DNA from: Opisthorchis felineus
Lineage: Eukaryota; Platyhelminthes; Trematoda; Opisthorchiida; Opisthorchiidae
Assembly (NCBI GenBank): GCA_004794785.1
Contig: SJOL01009709.1
Coordinates: forward strand, 1,003,746 to 1,067,745
Reading direction: 5' to 3'
Length of the DNA: 64,000 bases
A program made the position numbers and the translations under genes. Under the pieces are notes generated by a model that saw only the letters and a program-made list of their open reading frames with translations, was not told the origin of the DNA and searched no databases. This document shows, piece by piece, positions 13,070 through 24,031 of the stretch. Position 1 is the first letter of the stretch; each line of letters begins with the position of its first letter.

Positions 13070-13241
13070 GTTGCCGCTTTACTTTTGAAAGCAAGATTTC
13101 AAAAACTGGAAACTTCTCTTCACCCAATTATCCCGGCCTCTATCCAGTGGATACGGTCTGTGAATACAGGCTGATGGGCAAAAAGAACGAGGTTATAAGT
13201 TTGCGGTTTCTGGAATTTGATATTGAAAGTACTTCAAGCAC
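13070..13241 (+). CDS. Exon of the CUB-domain gene: first half of second CUB domain (partial)
   Basis: This is an internal exon of 172 bases between the acceptor tttcctctccag and the consensus donor gtaagt. The reading frame joins the trailing G of the previous exon with GT here to make glycine, followed at once by the first cysteine of the module. The peptide shows the classic CUB start: GCRFTFES, then GNFSSPNYPGLYP, the second cysteine in VCEYRL, and VISLRFLEFDIE. The SPNYPxxYP and LxFxxFxIE signatures are clear. It ends with two bases (AC) that complete a threonine codon with the first base of exon 23817. This is the best-recognised domain in the window. Confidence 0.95.
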
Positions 13242-14984
13242 GTAAGTCACATACGTATGTTTGCTATCGCATTTATATCTGACTATTCTAGATTGTGAGC
13301 GTTCACAGTTACCTAAATGGGCGTCAATATGACAAGTTCCCGATAGTTTCCTTCTGAAGAACAAGCCTTGTCTAACTATATGCGCTTCGAAAAAAATTTT
13401 CTCATACACGGACAGAACTATACCCTCCTCGATATACCAACAATCTGCCTGATAAGAAAAAATTTGCGTATCACTCTTTCAACACAGACCAAAAAACATG
13501 TGCTTTTTATATGTCCGGGGAACATGAATGCCATTTTGTATCCAGGTCTATTTCTGAGACGACGAGCGATCTCTATCCGTATGCCAGCGCATTAAAAGCC
13601 CTCTGTAGAGAAGAACCAACCAGAAGTTTTCGTAGCAAAATACTTCTATTTAGCTAAAAATGGAAGTTAATATAGAGTGCCAATCAGAAGATTCGGTTGT
13701 AGCTAAGGGCAGACCCTCCAAGCCTGAGATCTTAAGGCAAGTGAAGAAACCGGGTATGCTGTACCATAATTATGGGGTTCAACCTAGCGAGTATGTTCTA
13801 ATGAGTTGAAAACAAAACACTAAGCAACGCAATTAGAGGATCCATACACTTTATACACGATTATCTGTTGCAAATTACCGCTAAGCAGAAAAAAGCACTT
13901 TATGGTCTCCAACGGATGGACGAAGTTTCGTGGTCAAAGACTGACGTACAAACGGTTCCACTTAACACTAGTGTTGCATTTATTTTTAGGGTACAGGGGT
14001 AGCTCGGATAGTTTAATTTTCACAGGTATTAGCGAATTAGTGGAGTAGGAGTTCTGAGGGCTGAAAAATGATTAATTTAGAGAACCCTTGGGCCCAGTGG
14101 CCTACAGTCGGAAGATGCCTATTACTCACTTATTGTAGTGGCTTACAAATGGGACAAAATCTCGGTTTTGGCTCTGTTGTTTCCTTCCTAACTCAAGATA
14201 ACATAACGTCAATAGCTGTAGTTATGATGTGATGCATACCTCTGCGTCTTATAAACAGTAACTAGAATCGTCTAACTTTTCGCTTATCTACAATCTAGCT
14301 TTGTGGGGACCAAAACGAAATTAAAACTATCCTCTTTCAGAATCTCGAGTTAGTGGGGGCTTAAATGTTTTGCAAAACTTTTGTGCCGACCTTTTCACAC
14401 TGAGTTCATTATGGTCCAACGGATTCGGAAGCGGGTCACTCGATTTTCGTGTTTGAGTAGCCCTGGTTATGTGACAAGATTCAGTGCCCTTAATTATGCG
14501 TAGCTGGAACGCATCACATTCGAGTCTCTGTTTGCTGTTTTTCGACGCTCATACTATACGTTTGATTTCTGCCACTGTATTGCCGTTTGATTGGCTATAT
14601 GCTATGTGCTGGGGCTTTTCACAGATCCCACTTTTTCATTCAACTGCCACAGCTATTTGACAGCACATTTTTGTCCTTTTTCTAAGAACAACGACTGAGT
14701 CAGCCGGGTCCGGCAAGGTGGGAATGCATGCGGGGCAGCTGCTGGGTTGAGGGTTGTGAAATGTTCGTTCTTTAAATAATGACTGCAATATTTGCCATCA
14801 AAAAGTATCGCTTTTAACTGTGGCGAAACAAACATAAAGCAAACATATGTCAGGAAATTTCGCATTGACGCACATGTCAAATTTTACTACACACTCTGAT
14901 TTCCTCGGTAATCCCTGGCTGGTTCATCAGCGTTCATCATGGCCATTATTGCCTGCAAGACCAGATGATGATACTGATGGTTCA

Positions 14985-15020
14985 CCGATTTTATATCGAT
15001 TTTATCATCGATTTTATATC
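14985..15020. repeat. Short tandem repeat, three units of cgattttatat/cat
   Basis: Three near-identical 11-12 base units occur in tandem: cgattttatat, cgattttatcat, cgattttatat. This is a minor simple repeat in the intron. Confidence 0.8.
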
Positions 15021-15539
15021 TTCGGAAGCGTTGGTCGATAAACCCTTAATGGCCGATCTTTACCATAACAGTTTGGTCGCTATGTCTAAAAAAATATTTG
15101 TAAGCTTTGATCCAATTCCTCGTTGCCACTATATCAGGTGTGTCACTGACTTAATTAGTTCCTTCAGTGTGGGAGCTCTTTGTTTCACCTCTGAAATGGT
15201 AATCAACTTTTCTGCTGGCAAAAATATACAACCAGGACAAATTTGGGACTAGGCTTCAAGTTCCTTATCCTCTAAGTGTATGTCATGGATAACGCATTAT
15301 TTGTGAGTAGCTGCGTTCTTAGTCCTTAAGATACTGAATAATCACATTCTTAAAGTTGATCAACATTCTTTGCAAAGTGTTTAGTGCCTCCTTAAACGTC
15401 CTCCCTAGCAATCTGTGATCCACCAACACTGCAGGGCTTGTACTGAACCATCCCACTGACTGCCAAATGTCCCTTTTCGATGAGGCATATTTATGGTGTT
15501 AATCGGACGCCTCTGCTGCAGAACTGTGCTATTCAGGCT

Positions 15540-16083
15540 CGGTTACTTGCAGTCACACAGCTCGACAAGCAGTAATTTTGAATTACAGTAAGTCAGGAAT
15601 AACTCCTTGCTCAACGCTTTTTTTATTATTTCAAGGGCATAGTTTTGCTGGTCCCCCCAACGCCACGTTGCATGTGGTCGCATGATGTAGTGCAAGTAGT
15701 GTAACAACCGACTGGAATAATTTACCATTTCGCTTAACTTCGCCACCGATTTTAGGCCATCTAGGTCTGATATTGAGAAAATTACTCCAATTTTCAAAAG
15801 AATTGCTTTCAAACTGTCTGTTATGAACAGACGCTTATTTGTTGTAACGGATATTAGTCGATAATAAAATTTCTCTCGCATTATTTGAAATATCCCGTTC
15901 ATTGAATCGCTCGAAATTATGCGCGTACTCTCCGGTGGTCCGACCACTGGGGAGCACATTAGTAGATTGGTAGCTTTTAACCCATGGTGCGCATGACAAG
16001 CGTGCTTTCGAGAAATTCATGAGGAATCTTAGGTTCGTGGGGTTTATGATGCGCAGAAACCAACCAAGCATTGTATCAAGCAT
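15540..16083 (-). pseudogene. Ty3/gypsy-type reverse transcriptase relic
   Basis: On the - strand two overlapping frames together cover the later part of a Ty3/gypsy polymerase. The upstream frame (16083 to about 15835) has the 'MDTML'-like region and a GRTTGEYAHN segment like the one after the catalytic YxDD of this family. The catalytic motif itself is not visible. The frame then shifts, and the second frame (15959-15543) has VNYSSRLLHYLHYIMRP and W-W-GDQQNYALEIIKKALS, the conserved thumb and connection region that precedes RNase H. It breaks off around the normal start of RNase H (LCDC, usually a Cys-Asp-Ala-Ser). Frameshift, lost motifs and truncation show a dead copy lying antisense in an intron. 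An ancestral element of this kind would encode an LTR-retrotransposon polyprotein. Confidence 0.85.
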
Positions 16084-16412
16084 CGTTTTACAAGCGTATT
16101 TTGGAAGAAAAAATTAAGATTTGAAAATTTTTTGCGTTCCGCTGTGGTTGTTCTCTCATTATCAAGTATCACTGAAAAATTTAAGGCTGACACAAAGATC
16201 AGAGTCTTTTTTATGTTGGCAACTTTAGGGTCATTAGAATGATTTGAACTGTGGTCACTTCCACCCCTACAGTTCAAATCCAACAATTCATGGATCACTT
16301 CCAAACAGGCCACCGACTCGAGTTGAAACTTTGGCCCTTTTCTACTGACAATCCTTTGGCAAATAACAAATCCTTTGGCTAATGCAAGAATAACTTCTCG
16401 TAAAGTCTCCAC
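16084..16412 (-). pseudogene. Possible upstream part of the gypsy relic
   Basis: A 122-codon open frame on the - strand (16412-16044) runs directly into the reverse transcriptase relic, overlapping its start. Its end (NFFFQNTLV) sits where the polymerase family has an 'A-P-x-x-FQ' segment. A Cys/His-containing stretch (LNCRGGSDHSSNHSNDP) might be a decayed zinc knuckle. I cannot assign it firmly to gag, protease or polymerase. It is probably the same element with an internal deletion. Confidence 0.4.
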
Positions 16413-19400
16413 TTTCTGAATTAGGGTTAGCCCTACCTGGAGGTTAGAAGACTTTTCCCCGACCTTTTGGGGAACGGTAAACCAAGATCAGTTCAATATT
16501 TTCCACGATCCGAGATCGTCTGTCCTTAATATTTGGTCAAGGTATGGTACGCAATCTTCACCTGCACTGGTGCTGGCAAGCATATTGCAACTGTTGCCCA
16601 ATGGAACACACTAGTTAAAATAAATGGTTTGATATAAATGTAATCTCAAGCAAAATGACAGTGCTGAAGTTATTGACGCAAGGTAAAGATGGAGTGCATT
16701 GGCCTATAGGAGCCGTGGATATGTCAGTGGTTTTATATTCAGTGCTTGCTGTGCTGAGTTGATAAATGCAACCAGTTATGTCAGTCGGAAACGTGTCCCT
16801 TTACAGGTGGCAATTCGATGTTATTCATTTGCGGATTTTCAATTTTGAACTGGGTTTTAAGGATAGACATCGATCAACATCTCGAGAGCTATGAGCCCAA
16901 CCACGGCTAGATTACTGTTGTCTCCTTATAGCCAAGCGGATGCAAGCACTAACAAACAACAACTGAAATTTTATGAACCAAGTATAAGTTGTGAATAACC
17001 AAACTTGACGTATAGTTCTACAGATCCAATGAGTAAATCTTCATATATCACGAATTCCTCTCCTTCGAAACATTCTCGGCCATCGTCAAATTTTTAAGCT
17101 AAGGTGATTCTTCCCAATTCAGATATAGCCATCGGCTCTACGGATTTTAATTGTAGGAAAGCGAAAAATTCAGTGGTTGCCCAATCGTCATTATATTTAA
17201 CTGCATTACGCCAGTCTCATCAACTTTGGATCAGATTAGGGGACTTGCCTCAATCTGTGTACATATGACGGCCGTTCAATTGATTTCACCATCGTCACAT
17301 TAAGCACTTCGCATCTGGCACGGACTTCCGCTTGTCATCCCTAAGCTACCTAAGTTTTTTCTTTGCTCAATAAAACAGTATGCGTGTTGAAACTCCAAAC
17401 GTTTTCCACCCCCACGTTGCTGGATTTTAAAGAAGCCGAACGGCCAGGGACAATAAACTCCCTTAGTGAACTGAACAAAGGCCTTGCTTGTTAAACTTAA
17501 CAAGGCAAACAAAGTGGCATAGTGATGCTGTAACTCAGAATATTAGAAAATTTGATTCCAAACACACCGAGCAGCTGTTTATTGAAACTATATCCACTGA
17601 GCATGCTGGCTCTGCTGTGAAGAAAACTTCCAGAAAAAAACGTCGTGAGGGACATTTAATTGATCCCGTCCCAAACTACACTAGTGGTACGCGTTGCTCG
17701 AGTTGACTTAAGGCTAGCTAGAGTTTCTTATTATTTTCGGTGGATTGGGAGCCAGGCTCACAGCAATAAAATATCCCCGGACAAAAGTGTTATTGAGCAA
17801 TTTTTCGGCTAATTACTGTCAGTGGTATCCCAAGGAAACCTGGATTTTATCGAAAATGTGTCCAAAAGTACGAAAAGTTCAAAGGACTTGAATAGCATTA
17901 CAGTAGGTCTAAGAATGCATAGAAGATCATCAAGTTGTCATTTAAGTGTCGGCCTATCATCTCATTTTCATTCCCACAAGAGGATTTGGGATTATTGGAA
18001 GACTGGAATGCATATGAAACACGGCCTCAAGTAAGCAGAATCATGAATTAAGGGAGCTATATCCAGTTACAATGAAGAATGAGAACCAGAATCCCTAAGC
18101 CGCTAGGACTACTTGTCTGGTATAGTAGAAGTAAAGGAAGTAAAAGAAGGGTGAGAATTTTCAATGGTCTGCGATGTTACGCGTTGGTAGCCGGGCAATA
18201 TTTTGTCGCAGGATCGGAAAAAACGTCACCATTTCCTATTCTTCACACCGAAAGACCTCCAACTTACTTGCCATGAAGCTGCTCGTAAGTTTCTTGAATG
18301 CCTAGCAATAAAACACTACTGGTTCTTTTCTTTCTGGGACTCATCATAGAGGCACAGTCAGAGGACTTTCGTTTAGCTTGCTTCTTGTCCAGACACGAAG
18401 CAGCGTGCAAATGGAAATATATAATCATTTTTCAATGCGATCGTGGCAACAGTAAGCTCACATTAACCCCCAACCGAATCTCACGTTTACGAGATTATTT
18501 GGCCGCGCGTCGTGCGATAGGCCTCATCAGATTTTAGCCAAAACGATATTCAAGTCATCCAGGTATTTTTTCTGATGGATCTCAAGGAAGACAGAACCGG
18601 TAATGAGCTGTCAAGTGGTTTTACTCAAACTTATAAGTCACGCTGTGCAAGGAGACTTACTTTAACAACTTTAGTGGCGTTCTAAGTGAAACGTGAAACG
18701 GAAGTAATTCAGCAACTTTTATTAAATAGTATTGTAAGCTAGAAAGTAGTTTGCTATTCATTAGAGCTCCCGTTAGCAGCGTACGTATCTTCATTATTGG
18801 GGTGAATGCAGGCGAAGGAAAGTTAGTCCTATTAATTCTCTGGTCCATATTTGTAATCCTAGATTACGAAATAATTAATAATCTTCCGGTTGTTTGCTTG
18901 ATGTAGCTTTTTGTGCGCAGACCCTTTGGTAAATTGCGCCAAATATAATGAATGAAATAATAAGCTGTGTGCTTAGGCGGCATAATTTCTTTGCTGCTGA
19001 TGATGGTCTGAGAATATGAACCTTGGATCCATTTTGCTATTTGTATAGAAAATGACTGCGTAATTTTGAAGGACGTTTGTAGCGAATGACGAAGGATGTC
19101 AAAACTCGAAGCGGACGAACTTTTGCGCTTACAACTCAGTGGTCTATCCGGTTTATTCAACCTCCAGTAGGCTACATGGCTTTTCGCTGAGTTACTTGTA
19201 TGTAATCATACACGCAATGAACAGATGATCTCCGTGATAAGCGCTTGGAATTTAGGTATCCCAGAATAAGGGAAGTTAGGAAAATGGGGAAGATCTATGA
19301 CTTTAACCATATTTCGCCCATCCTAGAACGAAGTATGCTTTCAGGTTTTACTAAAACTGGCCATCCTATTTACCTCTCTAGCAGCTATATTTAATTGGCT

Positions 19401-22400
19401 ATAACACGAGTTTGAATCGTTTGACTTTTTGCTCTTAATTTAACCCAAATACAAAATGTAGAAAATCTTTGAAAGAGCGTGTGTATAGGAAATCGGCCGT
19501 TGCGTTATGCAAACTAGTTCATAGTTTACGGATCAAAAACTGTGGCGTACCAGCAAAACTTGTTGCACCTGATGAAGATGCGGTGAGGTTTGATGGACCA
19601 GAGCCGCTTAACTTCTGAAAACGGAATGCTTTTTCAGTATATCCTGACGTATATCTCGCAACGTTTTATGGATGAATCGAATACTGCTTGATTAGGTGCA
19701 TCTGTTGACCAATTTTCCTGCCTCTGTTTCAACCCTGGTTTAATAAACAAAACAATCATTTAGGATGTCATTGGTGCACTGACCGTTATGCAGCAAAAAG
19801 TCAGTTACTTACACTATTCTATAGCAACCGATACGGAACAAAGCAGAATCACAAAATAGGCAGCAGCAACTAGCTTGCCGAAAAAGTGATCGGTGGAAGA
19901 CTGCATTTCCGCAGCAGTCATAATATGTGTGTAAACAATTCACACTGCCGCAAACGGGCCGCTGAAATTCGTTTTGTGCTTTGTTTCCCTATTCCTATCC
20001 AAATTAGAGGAACATGCTGAAATGACGCCGGGAAACAGCATAGAAGCTGTGTACCTGCGACAAACATCCGTAAAGATGCTTGTTTCGTAGAAATCTTTCA
20101 AATTTTGGGCGAGACAAAGTCACATTTCTGTGAAATATCAGAAGCGGAGACTTATGTTTGGATAAAGAAGATCATCGTGGTGATTGTCTTTATCTGAAAA
20201 CATCGTATAATGGGAACCCTTACTTTTCATCTCATTTCTCCCACAAAATGATGATCAATCTATTACGTAAAGTGAACCAAATCTTGCACGTATCGCCCTT
20301 GAGGATGAACGTATTTACTTGGTATGCCCAACACCTTTTGAACTATGATCGCGAGGTAGTTCTTTGCTTTTAAGAAGGGCTCCTAAAAGGAATGTGCTTA
20401 AATGCTTACTGCTTTCTTTTGTAATGGGTGCCGCCATCACCGCTATTCACGGGCTTGCGTTTGTGCACTGAGGTTGTTTCAAACAAACGACTACATTGAA
20501 CGAAGCGTGGAATGGATGGATGAAACCATAAAGGCTGTTTGACAGGGTGCTACAACTGCACTTTGGATGTCATAGTTCGCCCCTACTTTCATGAAACATC
20601 CTTAGGTTTGACAGCCATCAGGGTAATTGTGTGGTCCTTAAACTTGTCAAGCACTGACATCATGTCGGCCGTGCACATGGGTCACTGTACAACCTAAACC
20701 AGTGGGAGAAACTTTGTTGAGCGCGAGTAGAAATGTTTAATCCAGAATGCTGGTCACAATTCGTTCCGGAAAGCAAACATGGCCAAAGGAGATAACTCGA
20801 CAGCTTCTGTTCTTAATTACCAAAATATTCAACAATTGTTCACCTGCAGTTCCATAAGCCTGAAACTTGAGCGTATAAACCAGTTACACAAAAGCAAAAT
20901 GTCCCAGGCAAGCGCGTTTAGCTTCCAATGTTGACCAACTAGAAGCGTAGTGAAGTGAATATCATGGTAAGAACGAAGGGAGGAAGCAAGTTTCGCTTTT
21001 TATAACTGTGCACTATGACATGTGAATCATAAATTCATAGGAATTTATACCTGGTTTATTAGCCAGGTTATTTTATGTCGTGGGTACAAACGTGAAAGGG
21101 AGGAGGGAAAGAGTACATGGGCCAGTGGGTCACAAAGGAGGATGGACGACGTCACAAGCAAACATATTTGCTTCCATGACTTAGTTTGACTGCGACCCAG
21201 TCTATTTTACTCCGTTATCCATTAACCAGTATGAACTTCCCTCTCGTTTCTCATTTGTACGAGTGAACTGGGCTGGTCGTGCATGTGATTCATATCTGGC
21301 TTCATAGAAATTTTCAGTGTGTTCACCACGATTGAAAAGCACTAAAAATATTCGGTCTATTATGCTGATGTAGACAGGTTAGTGGGCTTCTAACCATGAA
21401 CGCAAGTGTTCGGGTGCTGGAATTCCACTCCTGCGCATGCCTGAGAATCAGCTTCCAAAGAACTGAGATTTACTGCATACTCAAAATGGACTGTGAAATT
21501 TTGAGAACAGCCGGTTGACTGGTCAAAATGATGCCTAATCTAGAAGGAACTCTCATTTCCTGAAGTATCAGGCCGGCAATTACTTTCGAGAAGTAGATAG
21601 ATACAACTGACAGGCTGTCACCTTTTCACTCAGCCTCATGGTGTGTTGTTGTGATCCTATGGTTCGATCGTCCACCCCTTACGGCGGCTTTGCCGGGTAG
21701 ATCATCAGCGAAATAGCATGTTAAACGAAACGGATATTTGGATTTATGCTGTGATCAGACCGATTTGTTTATCCGATTAGTTTATCCCTTGGCATCAGGC
21801 TGAGCGAGAAAATGGATCTGTACAAGTGACAAGAACCACATATAGCCAAGGGTCATGACCGGGCTCGGTGATTCGGACGGCTGTCACCTTATATTTGCTT
21901 CAGTTGACTAAAATTTACAGGGTAGTACTGGAGGTCGCCGAAGTCCAAAATGATTTCATGGAATTTGTTAGGTAATAAATTTCAGAAAATTGTCTGATCT
22001 TACACTGTGTGATGTTTTGAGATGAAATAGTTTTTAGGTGTCAAAAACACCAAAACTAGTCAGATACTAGCGGAAATGGGTGCAATCAGGTATACTATTA
22101 AGAGCATTCGCCCAGCTTAAGGCACGCACTTTCCATTTTTTTCTGGTCTTCTGGGAGAGGAATGTAACTCAGTTATAATAAACATTTTTCCAGGTGAAAA
22201 ATGCGTAGCTACTTAAACGTGGATGGATGATAATTGGGTTACTTCAGCTCAGAAGGGAGACTGTTCAGTTGTAACATCTTCAGAAACTGTACATCACCCT
22301 CTGTCAGGTCTTTGTACTATTTACCGTTTTATATTGAGCTATGAATTATACATTCCTTCATATCTTCGCACGCTGTTATCTTATAAATGATACCAAGACC

Positions 22401-23583
22401 ACCGATTGTTTGCCGGGTTGGGGTTACCACTTTAATAATTCCATACATGCCCAGGTAGTCAACTATATTTTGCCCCGAAATGAGATTCCGAGTGGTCGCT
22501 TGATGAGGAAGTGTTCGTCTGTGATGTACGTATTGAGTCATAATTATGGCGGACCCCTTACATTGTTTTGAGTACCCGATCCAAGTTGTTCTCAATTGGG
22601 TGTAGACATTTTATCCATCTTTCGTCGCTTTCAGACTCAGACTTTTGCGTCTAGCAAAATATTCACACAGAAATTCTACAGTTTACGATGTTTGTTTTTC
22701 GATTATATGAGGATCGACCAGGCACTCCTAGAGTAAAGTAACCGTTGAATTAAACAACTGTCAAAGGGAAATAGCCTGAAGAATGCTGAGACTCATTACT
22801 GACGATGTGGAGTTTCCTACAAACCATTCCTCCGACTTTGCTACTGGCTTCGATGGACCGACTTCACAGTGTAGTTTGGATGCATACAGTTGCTTGGCAT
22901 AGAACGTTATCACGCAGATATCCAATAAATAATCTGTATAAATTTGGGGTTTCTGCCACTGCATCAAACGATGCATGCAAATGAAAAATATTCTTGTCGC
23001 AGATTTGCTTTATCAGCTTTATACTTAGAGAGTTTTTTCAACCAGCTAGGTTTGCTTTTGAGGAAATAATAAGCTGGATTATTAAAAATACTCTTGTTTA
23101 GTTTTGGTGAATAATGTTTTACCTGCCAATGTGACTAAGACTTTGCGCATAGAATCTAAGATGATCCGTTTAAGGGTGGAGAAAGTGAACCAAAGTAAGG
23201 GTTATTTTTCAGCTCAGTTAGTCCAAGTATAACAGACTAATGCGGCTGGGCTTTGCTGTGCATCTTTCCTTCCACACAATTTTTAACTAAGACACGATTT
23301 TTCGAACACGCAGTCCGCCAAGAACAGCGATAAAAGCTAAAATCCAAACCACATATATTCAAAAACTGATCTAAATTTATTGTATCATTACCTCATTGCA
23401 TTAAACCGTGACCAGTCGAGTCGTTTGCGCGAGACCTGCCCATGCGTGTATCCCTTTCGTCGAAAGACTATGCATAGCCCGGCAAGCAAAATAAAAGATT
23501 CAAAAATGCATCAGACCCGGATGTGATTTAACTTCACCAACTGTGCGCAAAAGTGTTTATACGTTATAAATATAAACATAAAG

Positions 23584-23584
<1 letters not shown>

Positions 23585-23619
<35 letters not shown>
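23585..23619. repeat. (TA)n microsatellite
   Basis: A perfect TA run of about 35 bases, roughly 200 bases upstream of the exon at 23817. Confidence 0.97.
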
Positions 23620-23622
<3 letters not shown>

Positions 23623-23816
23623 AAGCAAATCAGATTTGAGTCACGTGTTATTCCAAAAAATCGGCTCATCAGATGCACGTTCACAGTTTTCTGGGTAACA
23701 TTGCTGTGCAGCATATCTAAAACTTAAACGTATGGGGGGTTCTTTAGTTCTGGGGAGGATTGTTAATATAGATGGTCACAAATTTAAATTATTGTTTTTA
23801 TCTATTTCTCCAACAG

Positions 23817-24031
23817 GTGTTCTACTGATGAAATGGGAGATTATATTGAGTTGAATCCATGCTCTATGCTAGACTTTTTAAACATGCCTCAAGTGCGCTA
23901 CTGTCAGGCTCGCCCAAAACACAAAGAAGTTCCCATACAATGGAACAATCCTTGTCTAAAAATTCGATTTGTTTCGAATGAAGTAATTGTCCGGCGCGGA
24001 TTTCTTGCACATTACAGATTTGAAATATCAG
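23817..24031 (+). CDS. Exon of the CUB-domain gene: second half of second CUB domain (partial)
   Basis: This is an internal exon of 215 bases between the acceptor tatttctccaacag and the donor gtaggt. Its first base completes a threonine codon begun in exon 13070-13241. It then reads CSTDEMGDYIEL, the third cysteine and the acidic DxxDYIEL-type segment that in many CUB domains contributes to calcium binding. The fourth cysteine lies in RYCQARP, and the domain finishes with LKIRFVSNEVIVRRGF followed by AHYRFEISG, the conserved F-x-S-x(n)-GF-x-A-x-Y ending. The exon ends in phase 1, so the whole CUB module is flanked by phase-1 introns and split once inside, as is common for this domain. With the preceding exon it gives a complete CUB of about 130 residues. 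Confidence 0.95.

Larger units (their letters stand above)
13242..23816. other. Intron of the CUB gene (about 10.6 kb)
   Basis: It starts with gtaagt and ends with tctccaacag. It contains a decayed antisense gypsy-type retrotransposon (15540-16412), a small tandem repeat (14985-15020) and a (TA)n tract (23585-23619). The other open frames, such as those near 17488, 18079, 18298 and 22341, have no recognisable domain. Confidence 0.85.
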
